DNA of 64,000 bases, taken from contig NZ_AP028672.1 in assembly GCF_041154505.1 (NCBI RefSeq), forward strand, positions 3,202,501 to 3,266,500. Direction: 5' to 3'. Shown here piece by piece: positions 1 through 7,566 of this stretch. Positions within the stretch are counted from its first letter, which is position 1; the number at the start of each line of letters is the position of its first letter. Made by a program: the position numbers and the translations under genes. The stretch is from Acidovorax sp. A79 (lineage in GTDB: Bacteria > Pseudomonadota > Gammaproteobacteria > Burkholderiales > Burkholderiaceae_C). The notes beneath the pieces were generated by a model. The model did not search any database. It was not told the DNA's origin and worked only from the letters and a program-made list of their open reading frames with translations.

Positions 1-1085
1 CGCAGCGGCGGGATGGGCACGGGGTACACCGACAGCCGGTGGTACAGGTCGGCGCGGAACGCGCCGTCGCGCACCTGCTCGCGCAGGTTGCGGTTGGTGG
101 CGGCGATCACGCGCACGTCCACGCGGCGCGGGCGGTCGGCGCCCAGGCGCTGGATCTCGCCGTTCTGCAGCGTGCGCAGCAGCTTGGCCTGCACGGCCAG
201 CGGCAGCTCGCCCACCTCATCCAGGAACAGCGTGCCGCCCTCGGCGGCCTCAAAGCGTCCCGGCCGGTCGGCCACCGCGCCCGAGAACGCGCCGCGCACA
301 TGCCCAAACAGCTCGCTCTCGGCCAGCGATTCGGGCAGCGCCGCGCAGTTCACGTGCACCAGCGGACGGGTAGCGCGGGTGGACTGGCGGTGCAGCAGGC
401 GCGCGAACAGCTCCTTGCCCACGCCGGTCTCACCCAGCAGCAACACGGGGAGGTCCGAGCCCGCCACCACCTCCAGCTCGTGCAGCAGGCGCAGCAGGGG
501 CTCGCTCTGGCCGACGATCTCCATGTCGCCATCGCCCGCGCGGGTGGTGCGCTCGTCGTCGGCGCTGCGTGTGTGGGGGGCGCTGCGCAGCGCCTGCACC
601 TCGCGCTCCAGCCGCGAGATGCGCACGGCCGCCTCCACCAGCACCTTGCAGTCGGCCAGCGCAGCGCGTGCGGCCTCGCCAAAGGTGCCGGTCTGCAGCG
701 CGTCGAGCGTCAGCACCCCCCAGGGCTGGCCGTCCACCCACAGGCTCACGCCCATGCAGTCGTGCACGGGCAGGGGCTCGCCCACCAGGGTGTCGAGCAG
801 GCCGTCGTAGGGGTCGGGCAGGGTGCTGTCGTGGTCAAAGCAGGTCACCTCGCGCCGCGCCAGGATGGCCGCGAGCCGGGGGTGCTGGCTGACCACAAAG
901 CGCCGGCCCAGCGCCTCGCGCACCAGGCCCTCCACGGCCACGGGGCGCAGGTGGTCTTCCTCCAGCTGCAGCAGGGCCACGGCCCCGCAGTGAAAGCGCA
1001 TGCGCAGGTGGTCCGCCAGCCGCTGCAGGCGCACGGCCTGGGGCAGATCGGTGGCCAGGTCGGCGAGCAGGGGGCTATGGTCCAT
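1..1085 (-). CDS. norR: NorR, nitric oxide-responsive sigma-54 activator (partial, runs off the window start)
   Basis: Cytoplasmic enhancer-binding protein that senses NO through an N-terminal GAF domain with non-haem iron and drives sigma-54 transcription of NO-reductase genes. The 361 visible residues give a GAF region (about 1-165), a linker, and an AAA+ domain with Walker A GETGVGKE (218-225), the sigma-54 contact loop as GAFSGA (265-270, versus the usual GAFTGA) and Walker B GGTLFLDE (283-290). The C-terminal Fis-type HTH lies outside the window. The start at 1085 abuts the first of three NorR boxes, and norB is divergent. Identity is strong because regulator, boxes and target agree. Confidence 0.93.
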   Translation of the reverse strand, partial: MDHSPLLADLATDLPQAVRLQRLADHLRMRFHCGAVALLQLEEDHLRPVAVEGLVREALGRRFVVSQHPRLAAILARREVTCFDHDSTLPDPYDGLLDTLVGEPLPVHDCMGVSLWVDGQPWGVLTLDALQTGTFGEAARAALADCKVLVEAAVRISRLEREVQALRSAPHTRSADDERTTRAGDGDMEIVGQSEPLLRLLHELEVVAGSDLPVLLLGETGVGKELFARLLHRQSTRATRPLVHVNCAALPESLAESELFGHVRGAFSGAVADRPGRFEAAEGGTLFLDEVGELPLAVQAKLLRTLQNGEIQRLGADRPRRVDVRVIAATNRNLREQVRDGAFRADLYHRLSVYPVPIPPL

Positions 1086-1143
1086 GGTGATACTTACCTT
1101 TGATGGGTGAATTAAACCCTATCCATGGATGGTCAAAAAGACC
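1086..1143. promoter_or_regulatory. Three NorR-binding boxes (GGT-N7-ACC)
   Basis: Three perfect matches to the NorR box GGT-N7-ACC lie at 1086-1098, 1106-1118 and 1131-1143. The third sits in a longer palindrome, ATGGTC-AAAAA-GACCAT (1129-1145). Triple NorR sites between norR and the NO-reductase gene are the known arrangement for this regulator family. They lie about 40-100 bp upstream of the sigma-54 promoter, as expected for an enhancer, and directly adjoin the norR start codon, which would allow autoregulation. Confidence 0.85.
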
Positions 1144-1183
1144 ATGACCGCTGCAAGTGGTTGATTTGATGGGCCTGCAGCCC

Positions 1184-1199
1184 TGGCCCGGCGCTTGCG
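1184..1199 (+). promoter_or_regulatory. Sigma-54 promoter of norB
   Basis: TGGCCCG-GCGC-TTGC matches the -24/-12 consensus TGGCACG-N4-TTGC, with the invariant GG (1185-1186) and GC (1197-1198) exactly 10 bp apart. The predicted transcript starts near 1210, leaving a leader of about 115 nt before norB. The NorR boxes upstream support the call. Confidence 0.8.
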
Positions 1200-1323
1200 A
1201 TGTGGACAGTGATACCGATTCACTCGTTCCGAAAAGCCATGACCACAAGACCCCGACCCCACGCCGCCAGCGCACGCTGGCGCCGCCCCTTCGTTGTTGT
1301 TCTGTTGAAGCAGGAGGCCCGCC

Positions 1324-3609
1324 ATGGGTAACTACCGCAAGCTCTGGTTCACGCTGATCGGCGTGCTCATCGTCACCTTCAGCCTGCTGGGCTACTACGG
1401 CGCCGAGGTCTACCGCACCGCGCCGCCCATCCCCGCCAGGATCGCCACGGCCGGGGGTGAAGTGCTTTTCACCCACGACAGCATCCTCGACGGCCAGACC
1501 GCCTGGCAGTCGGTGGGCGGCATGCAGCTGGGTTCCATCTGGGGCCACGGCGCCTACCAGGCACCCGACTGGACGGCCGACTGGCTGCACCGCGAGCTGC
1601 TCAACTGGCTGGAAGTGGCGTCCGAGCGCGCCCATGGCAAGCCGTTTGCAGACATCGACGCCGCCGCCCAGGCCGTGCTGCGCGACCGCATGAAGACCGA
1701 GTACCGCACCAACACCTACAGCCCCGAGACGGGCGTGGCCACGGTGTCCTCGGTGCGGGCCGACGCGATCGCGATGACCGCGCTGTACTACGACCAGCTT
1801 TTCAGCGACGTGCCTGCGCTGCACAAGACCCGCGAGCACTTCGCCATGAAGGAGAACACCCTGCCCAGCGCCGAGCGGCGCGCGCAGATGACGGGCTTCT
1901 TCTTCTGGACGGCCTGGGCCGCCGCCACCGAGCGCCCCGGCACCACGGCGACGTACACCAACAACTGGCCCCACGAGCCGCTGATCGGCAACAAGCCCAC
2001 GGCCGAGAATATGGTCTGGTCCGTGATGAGCGTGGTCGTGATGATGGCGGGCGTGGGCTTCCTCGTGTGGGGCTGGTCCTTCCTGCGCAAGCACGACGAG
2101 GTGGAACCCACGCCACCCCAGCACGACCCGCTCTCGCGCGTGCCGCTCACGCCGTCGCAGCGCGGGCTGGGCAAGTATTTGTTCCTCATCGTGGCGCTGT
2201 TCAGCTTCCAGGTGCTGCTGGGCGGCTTCACGGCCCACTACACGGTGGAAGGCCAGCAGTTCTACGGCATCAACGTGTCGCAGTGGTTCCCCTATTCGCT
2301 GGTGCGCACCTGGCACATCCAGAGCGCGCTGTTCTGGATCGCCACGGGCTTCCTGGCCGCGGGCCTGTTCCTCGCGCCGCTCATCAATGGCGGCAAGGAC
2401 CCGGCTTACCAGAAGCTGGGGGTGGACATCCTGTTCTGGGCGCTGGTCGTGGTGGTCGTCGGCTCGTTCACGGGCAACTACCTGGCCATCGCGCAGATCA
2501 TGCCGCCCGAGTGGAACTTCTGGCTGGGCCACCAGGGCTATGAATACGTGGACCTGGGCCGCCTGTGGCAGATCGGCAAGTTCACCGGCATCGCCTTCTG
2601 GCTGGTGCTCATGCTGCGCGGCATCGTGCCGGCGCTGCGCACCCCCGGCGGCGACAAGAACCTGCTGGCGCTGCTGACGGCGTCGGTGGTGGCCATCGGC
2701 CTGTTCTACGGCGCTGGCTTCTTCTACGGTGAACGCACCCACCTGTCGGTGATGGAGTACTGGCGCTGGTGGGTGGTGCACCTGTGGGTCGAGGGCTTCT
2801 TCGAAGTCTTCGCCACCACGGCGCTGGCCTTCATCTTCTCGACACTGGGGCTCGTGTCGGTGCGCATGGCCACCACGGCCAGCCTGGCCTCGGCCTCGCT
2901 GTTCATGCTGGGTGGCGTGCCCGGCACCTTCCACCACCTCTACTTTGCAGGCACCACCACCCCGGTGATGGCGGTGGGCGCAGCCTTCAGCGCGCTCGAA
3001 GTGGTGCCGCTGGTCGTGCTGGGCCATGAGGCCTGGGAACATTGGCGCCTGCAGCACCGCACACCCTGGATGGCCCGCCTGCGCTGGCCGCTGATGTGCT
3101 TCGTGGCCGTGGCCTTCTGGAACATGCTGGGCGCGGGCGTCTTCGGCTTCATGATCAACCCGCCCATCTCGCTGTACTACGTGCAGGGCCTGAACACCAC
3201 GCCGGTGCACGCCCATGCTGCGCTGTTCGGGGTGTATGGCTTCCTGGCGCTGGGCTTCACGCTGCTGGTGCTGCGCTACATCCGGCCGCAGCTGGTGTTT
3301 AGCGAGCGGCTCATGAAGACAGGCTTCTGGTGGCTCAACGCGGGCCTGGTGCTGATGATTGCCACCAGCCTGCTGCCCATCGGGCTGTTCCAGTTCCACG
3401 CCAGCGTGAGCGAAGGCCTGTGGTACGCCCGGGGCGAAGAGTTCATGCAACAGCCCTTCATCCAGACGCTGCGCTGGGTGCGCACCTTCGGCGACGTGGT
3501 CTTCATCGTTGGCGCGCTGGCCATGGCCTGGCAGGTGGTGAGCGGTGTGTTCGGTTCGCGGGCCCCGGCCGCTTCCACGGGGGCCTACCTGGCACAGGCC
3601 CGCCGCTGA
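1324..3609 (+). CDS. norB: Quinol-dependent nitric oxide reductase (qNOR)
   Basis: Reduces two NO to N2O in the cytoplasmic membrane with electrons from quinol. The 761-residue protein is the single-subunit qNOR form: an N-terminal membrane anchor (about 8-28), a roughly 200-residue periplasmic cytochrome-c-like region without a CxxCH haem motif, then a haem-copper-oxidase-like bundle of about 12 helices. Conserved His-rich helices include the one beginning VRTWHIQSALFW. AGGAGG at 1311-1316 precedes the ATG. Divergent norR, the NorR boxes and the sigma-54 promoter indicate NO-induced expression. No norC is present, as expected for this type. Confidence 0.95.
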   Translation: MGNYRKLWFTLIGVLIVTFSLLGYYGAEVYRTAPPIPARIATAGGEVLFTHDSILDGQTAWQSVGGMQLGSIWGHGAYQAPDWTADWLHRELLNWLEVASERAHGKPFADIDAAAQAVLRDRMKTEYRTNTYSPETGVATVSSVRADAIAMTALYYDQLFSDVPALHKTREHFAMKENTLPSAERRAQMTGFFFWTAWAAATERPGTTATYTNNWPHEPLIGNKPTAENMVWSVMSVVVMMAGVGFLVWGWSFLRKHDEVEPTPPQHDPLSRVPLTPSQRGLGKYLFLIVALFSFQVLLGGFTAHYTVEGQQFYGINVSQWFPYSLVRTWHIQSALFWIATGFLAAGLFLAPLINGGKDPAYQKLGVDILFWALVVVVVGSFTGNYLAIAQIMPPEWNFWLGHQGYEYVDLGRLWQIGKFTGIAFWLVLMLRGIVPALRTPGGDKNLLALLTASVVAIGLFYGAGFFYGERTHLSVMEYWRWWVVHLWVEGFFEVFATTALAFIFSTLGLVSVRMATTASLASASLFMLGGVPGTFHHLYFAGTTTPVMAVGAAFSALEVVPLVVLGHEAWEHWRLQHRTPWMARLRWPLMCFVAVAFWNMLGAGVFGFMINPPISLYYVQGLNTTPVHAHAALFGVYGFLALGFTLLVLRYIRPQLVFSERLMKTGFWWLNAGLVLMIATSLLPIGLFQFHASVSEGLWYARGEEFMQQPFIQTLRWVRTFGDVVFIVGALAMAWQVVSGVFGSRAPAASTGAYLAQARR

Positions 3610-3680
3610 AATGCACCGTGCGCGGCGGCAGCCACAAGCGGCCACCGCGCTCACACACCGTTTGCCCACAAGGACTGACC

Positions 3681-4109
3681 ATGAACCTCGACAAATTCAA
3701 GCACCAGCACACCGACATCCTGCGCAGCATCGCCACCTTGCGCGCCCTGGCCCACGCGGGCGTGCAGGCCAACGCCACGGCCATCGCGCAGGGCATCGTG
3801 GCGATGAGCGGCACCATCAAGCTGCATCTGGCCGTGGAAGACCAGGTGCTGTACCCCGCACTGCAGCGCGGTGGCAACGCCGAACTGGCGCGCCTGGGCC
3901 GCCAGTACCAGAGCGAGATGGCCTCTATTGCCAGCGCCTACGACGCCTTTGCGCGCCGCTGGAACACGGCCGAGGCCGTGCGCCGCGATGCGCAGGGCTT
4001 TCGGGACGAGGCCAACGTGGTGCTGCGCCGGGTGTTCGAGCGCATGCAGCGCGAAGACCATGACTTTTATCCGCGCATCGAGGAGGAAGAAACCGCCGCC
4101 TGCCATTGA
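3681..4109 (+). CDS. Hemerythrin HHE-domain protein
   Basis: A 142-residue, all-helical cytoplasmic protein with the spaced His/Glu ligands of a hemerythrin-like di-iron site: H8-H10 near the N-terminus, the H in IKLHLAVEDQVLYP, and a C-terminal HDFYPRIEEEE. It starts 71 bp after norB and is followed by a terminator, so it is probably co-transcribed from the NorR-controlled promoter. Hemerythrin-like proteins near NO-reductase genes are known elsewhere (for example NorA/DnrN), where they bind NO or repair iron centres. That role is inferred here. It is shorter than YtfE/DnrN and lacks their N-terminal Cys domain. Confidence 0.75.
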   Translation: MNLDKFKHQHTDILRSIATLRALAHAGVQANATAIAQGIVAMSGTIKLHLAVEDQVLYPALQRGGNAELARLGRQYQSEMASIASAYDAFARRWNTAEAVRRDAQGFRDEANVVLRRVFERMQREDHDFYPRIEEEETAACH

Positions 4110-4266
4110 GAGCCCACGCGAGCGCAGCCCGGCCGCAGCGGTGGAGCCCCAGCAGCCCCTAGCCCCCAACAAAAACACCCACCTTTTCCACGCACACCTC
4201 TTGTGCTCCAGCGTGCCATCACACGCACCCCCATCCATCGGTAGGGCCTGACGGCACCTTCCTTTC

Positions 4267-4292
4267 GCCGGCCTTTGTGCCGGCATTTTTTT
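4267..4292 (+). terminator. Rho-independent terminator after the norB operon
   Basis: GCCGGC, a 6-nt loop, GCCGGC, then ATTTTTTT. It lies 158 bp past the hemerythrin gene and just before the nrdD promoter. Confidence 0.8.
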
Positions 4293-4312
4293 ACCCCTGC
4301 TTACCGCCTCGA

Positions 4313-4326
4313 TTGTGTTGGGTCAA
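4313..4326 (+). promoter_or_regulatory. Possible FNR/Anr site for nrdD
   Basis: TTGTGTTGGGTCAA matches 7 of the 10 fixed bases of TTGAT-N4-ATCAA. Its centre (4319.5) is exactly 41.5 bp upstream of a start at 4361 predicted from a TATCGT -10 element at 4349-4354. This is the class II FNR spacing and suits an anaerobic reductase. The match is imperfect and the placement is inferred. Confidence 0.4.
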
Positions 4327-4372
4327 ACTACCTATAGTGTTTGGTGGGTATCGTGGACACCATAGGTAGTGT
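4325..4372. promoter_or_regulatory. Two NrdR boxes upstream of nrdD
   Basis: Two 16-bp boxes, AAACTACCTATAGTGT (4325-4340) and ACACCATAGGTAGTGT (4357-4372), each match about 13 of 16 positions of the NrdR consensus. They start 32 bp apart, close to three helical turns, the spacing typical of NrdR box pairs. They straddle the predicted promoter, consistent with repression by NrdR when dNTP/ATP is high. Confidence 0.75.
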
Positions 4373-4403
4373 TTTTAACCCGTTCCACAGATTGGTCGAA
4401 CCC

Positions 4404-6422
4404 ATGGCGTCCACCCTTTCCACCTTGCCCCGCGAAGTCGTTTTGCGCAGCGGCCAGCGCGTTCCTTTTGACGCCGAACGCATCCGCGCCGCGCTGGCCA
4501 GCGCCGGGCAGGCCTCGGGTGAATATGGCGCCGACGAAGCGGCGTTGCTCACCGCCCAGGTCACCAAGGTGCTCATCCACCGCTTCCATGGCGAGGCACC
4601 CACCATCGAGCAGATCCAGGACGTGGCCGAGCAGACGCTGATCGCCGCCAACCACCTGGCGACCGCGCGCGCCTACATCGTCTACCGCGAGCAGCACGCC
4701 ACGCTGCGCGCCGACCGGCAGACGCTGGTCGATGTGGAAAGCTCCATCAACGAATACCTCACGCGCGCCGACTGGCGCGTGAACGCCAACGCCAACCAGG
4801 GTTACTCGCTGGGCGGGCTGATCCTGAACGTGGCGGGCAAGGTCACGGCCAACTACTGGCTGTCGCACGTCTACACGCCCGAGATCGGCGAGGCGCACAG
4901 GAGCGGCGACCTGCACATCCACGACCTCGACATGCTCAGCGGCTACTGCGCGGGCTGGTCGCTGCGCACGCTGCTGCACGAGGGGCTCAACGGCGTGCCG
5001 GGCAAGGTGGAGGCGGGGCCGCCCAAGCACATGAGTTCGGCCGTGGGGCAGATCGTGAACTTCCTGGGCACGCTGCAAAACGAGTGGGCGGGCGCGCAGG
5101 CGTTCTCGTCATTCGACACCTACATGGCGCCCTTCGTGCGCATTGATGCCATGGACTACGCCGCCGTGCGCCAGTGCATCCAGGAGCTGGTCTACAACCT
5201 CAACGTGCCCTCGCGCTGGGGCACGCAGACGCCGTTCACCAACCTCACCTTCGACTGGACCTGTCCCGAGGACCTGCGCGAGCAGGTGCCCGTGATCGCT
5301 GGCCAGGAGATGCCGTTTTGCTATGGCGACCTGCAGGCCGAGATGGACCTCATCAACCGCGCCTACATCGACGTGATGACCACGGGCGATGCCAAGGGCC
5401 GGGTGTTCACCTTCCCCATCCCCACGTACAACATCACCAAGGATTTTCCGTGGGAGAGCGAGAACGCGCAGCTGCTGTTCGAGATGACGGCCAAGTACGG
5501 TCTGCCGTACTTCCAGAACTTCATCAACTCCGAGCTGGAGCCCAACATGGTGCGCTCCATGTGCTGCCGCCTGCAACTCGATTTGCGTGAACTGCTCAAG
5601 CGCGGCAACGGCCTGTTCGGCAGCGCCGAGCAGACGGGCAGCCTGGGCGTGGTCACCATCAATTGCGCGCGCCTGGGCTACCAGCATGCGGGCGATGAGG
5701 CGGGCCTGTTCGCCGCGCTCGACCGCCTGCTGGAACTGGGCAAACAAAGCCTGGAGACCAAGCGCAAGCTGATTCAGCGGTTGACGGACCAGGGCCTGTT
5801 CCCCTACACCAAGCGCTACCTGGGCACCTTGCGCAACCACTTTTCCACGCTGGGCGTGAACGGCATCAACGAGATGGTGCGCAACTTCACGGCGGACCGG
5901 CACGACATCACCAGCGAATGGGGCCACGCGTTTGCCGTGCGCCTGCTCGACCACGTGCGCGAGCGCATGACCGCCTTCCAGGAAGAAACCGGCCACCTCT
6001 ACAACCTGGAGGCCACGCCCGCCGAAGGCACCACCTACCGCTTCGCCAAGGAAGACAGGAAGCGCTGGCCCGCCATCCTGCAGGCGGGCACGGCCGAGCA
6101 GCCCTACTACACCAACTCCTCGCAGCTGCCCGTGGGCTTTACCGACGACCCGTTCGAGGCCTTGATGCGGCAGGAGGCGCTGCAATCCAAATACACCGGC
6201 GGCACCGTGCTGCACCTGTACATGGGCGAGCGCTTGTCCAGCGGCGCGGCCTGCCGCGATCTGGTGCGGCGCGCGCTCACGCGCTTTCGCCTGCCCTACA
6301 TCACCGTCACGCCCACGTTCTCGATCTGTCCCACGCACGGCTACCTGGCGGGCGAGCACCCGTTCTGCCCGCGCTGCGACGAAGAGCGGCTGGACGCCAA
6401 GCGGCGGCGGCTGGCGGCCTGA
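4404..6422 (+). CDS. nrdD: Anaerobic (class III) ribonucleotide reductase large chain, lacking its glycyl-radical domain
   Basis: Reduces ribonucleotides to deoxyribonucleotides without oxygen. The 672-residue protein has an N-terminal ATP-cone (about 5-95), the ten-stranded barrel, the active-site C387-C388 in RSMCCRLQLD, and near its end the segment TPTFSICPTHGYLAGEH with C642, C655 and C658. It stops 14 residues after C658. Canonical NrdD continues here into the RVxGY glycyl-radical motif, which is instead encoded by the next gene. The start at 4404 is preferred over 4341 because the upstream start overlaps the operator region. NrdR and possibly FNR control it. Confidence 0.9.
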   Translation: MASTLSTLPREVVLRSGQRVPFDAERIRAALASAGQASGEYGADEAALLTAQVTKVLIHRFHGEAPTIEQIQDVAEQTLIAANHLATARAYIVYREQHATLRADRQTLVDVESSINEYLTRADWRVNANANQGYSLGGLILNVAGKVTANYWLSHVYTPEIGEAHRSGDLHIHDLDMLSGYCAGWSLRTLLHEGLNGVPGKVEAGPPKHMSSAVGQIVNFLGTLQNEWAGAQAFSSFDTYMAPFVRIDAMDYAAVRQCIQELVYNLNVPSRWGTQTPFTNLTFDWTCPEDLREQVPVIAGQEMPFCYGDLQAEMDLINRAYIDVMTTGDAKGRVFTFPIPTYNITKDFPWESENAQLLFEMTAKYGLPYFQNFINSELEPNMVRSMCCRLQLDLRELLKRGNGLFGSAEQTGSLGVVTINCARLGYQHAGDEAGLFAALDRLLELGKQSLETKRKLIQRLTDQGLFPYTKRYLGTLRNHFSTLGVNGINEMVRNFTADRHDITSEWGHAFAVRLLDHVRERMTAFQEETGHLYNLEATPAEGTTYRFAKEDRKRWPAILQAGTAEQPYYTNSSQLPVGFTDDPFEALMRQEALQSKYTGGTVLHLYMGERLSSGAACRDLVRRALTRFRLPYITVTPTFSICPTHGYLAGEHPFCPRCDEERLDAKRRRLAA

Positions 6423-6445
6423 CCTCGCATTTCAAACCAAATTGA

Positions 6446-6485
6446 CCTGTAGCGCTTATCAATAAAGCGCTGGCAGCTATCAATA
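6446..6485 (-). repeat. Comamonadaceae-type short interspersed repeat, copy 1
   Basis: On the minus strand this reads TATTGATAGCTGCCAGCGC followed by an AGCGCTT/AAGCGCT hairpin. It belongs to the element that recurs at seven places in the window. It lies between the two parts of the split nrdD. Confidence 0.65.
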
Positions 6486-6517
6486 CAGAAGCATTTTTTA
6501 ACCATGAAGGAGATCAC

Positions 6518-6718
6518 ATGAGCCATTTCTCTACCCCCGAACAGGCCGCCCTGGCCGCCGTGCAGCTCACCGACGGCGAGCGCCAGCCCTGCGAGGTCTG
6601 GACCCGCGTCATGGGCTACCACCGCCCCGTGGCCAGCTTCAACACGGGCAAGCAGGGCGAGCACGCCGAGCGCCGTTTCTTTTCAGAGCAGGCGCGTGGT
6701 GGAAGCAACGCCTGCTGA
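6518..6718 (+). CDS. Stand-alone glycyl-radical domain of anaerobic ribonucleotide reductase
   Basis: A 66-residue protein with CEVWTRVMGYHRPV followed by FNTGKQGEH, which is the conserved C-terminus of class III NrdD. G33 in RVMGY is the expected radical glycine. A strong ribosome site (AAGGAGA at about 6506) precedes its own ATG, and it overlaps nrdG by 23 bp, so it is translated as a separate polypeptide rather than by readthrough. It presumably docks on NrdD and is activated by NrdG, as stand-alone radical domains such as GrcA do for pyruvate formate-lyase. That role is inferred. Confidence 0.8.
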   Translation: MSHFSTPEQAALAAVQLTDGERQPCEVWTRVMGYHRPVASFNTGKQGEHAERRFFSEQARGGSNAC

Positions 6719-7400
6719 GGCGCCGCCAGCGTCCGCGCTGCGGCTGGGCGGCATGACGCCGCTCACCACCATCGACTTCCCCGGCCGCCTCGCGGCCGTT
6801 TTCTATTGCCAGGGTTGCCCCTGGCGCTGCGGCTACTGCCACAACCCCGGGCTGCTCGACGCCGCCGCGCCCCCGGCGTTGCCGTGGGACCAGGCGCTGC
6901 AGTTCCTGCACAGCCGCCGGGGCCTGCTCGACGGCGTGGTGTTTTCGGGCGGTGAGCCGACGCTGCAAGCCGCGCTGCCCGCTGCGGTGGATGCCGTGCG
7001 CGCACTGGGCCTGCAGGCTGCGTTGCACACCGGCGGCATGTACCCCGGGCGGCTGGCGGCGCTGCTGTCGCGCCTCCACTGGGTGGGGCTGGACATCAAG
7101 GCCCTGCCGCAGCGCTACGACGCCATCACCGCCACCCCCGGCAGCGGCGCGCGCGCCTGGGCCGCGCTCGATGCCATGCTGGCCCGTGGCATCGACCACG
7201 AATGCCGCACCACCTGGCACGCGGGCCTGTTTGGTGTGGGCGAATTGCTGGAACTGGCCCAGGCCCTGGCCGCGCGCGGGGTGCGGCATTGGGCGCTGCA
7301 GGAATGCCGCGTGCTCGGCGCCCCGGCCTGGGCGCTGGCGCCCGCGCACCAGCAGCAACTGGCCGCGCTGTTTTCCGGATTCACCTTGCGCCGGGTGTGA
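6696..7400 (+). CDS. nrdG: NrdG-type radical-SAM activase of anaerobic ribonucleotide reductase
   Basis: Radical S-adenosylmethionine enzyme that installs the glycyl radical on NrdD. The 234-residue protein has the cluster motif CPWRCGYC (CxxxCxxC) near residue 40 and the SAM-binding SGGEPT shortly after. A GTG start at 6696 overlaps the glycyl-radical gene by 23 bp, indicating translational coupling. Its target glycine is in that preceding small protein. It is longer than typical NrdG and resembles the pyruvate formate-lyase-activase-like NrdG branch. Confidence 0.88.
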   Translation: MVEATPAEAPPASALRLGGMTPLTTIDFPGRLAAVFYCQGCPWRCGYCHNPGLLDAAAPPALPWDQALQFLHSRRGLLDGVVFSGGEPTLQAALPAAVDAVRALGLQAALHTGGMYPGRLAALLSRLHWVGLDIKALPQRYDAITATPGSGARAWAALDAMLARGIDHECRTTWHAGLFGVGELLELAQALAARGVRHWALQECRVLGAPAWALAPAHQQQLAALFSGFTLRRV

Positions 7401-7566
7401 GTGCCGGGCGCAGATTTCCTGCGTTGCAAGGGCCTGCATGAAATAGGCATGCAAATACGGCCGCTGTTGCACACGCCTTGATGCGCGTCAGAAGTGCTTT
7501 GCGCGGCCCGCGCGGATCATTCGCGCCACCGCCGCACAACGGCACCACCTTGTCAGGAAATCCTCC

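Noticed and set aside
1..1103. Plus-strand frames of 265 and 354 codons opposite norR
   Set aside because: The minus-strand frame carries GAF and AAA+ motifs throughout, so the plus-strand frames are shadows.
1075..3669. An 864-codon minus-strand frame opposite norB
   Set aside because: Complement artefact; composition is His/Gln/Arg-rich and norB is clearly the real gene.
4341..4403. Upstream ATG start for nrdD
   Set aside because: It would place coding sequence across the predicted -10 and the second NrdR box, and the extra 21 residues do not resemble NrdD.
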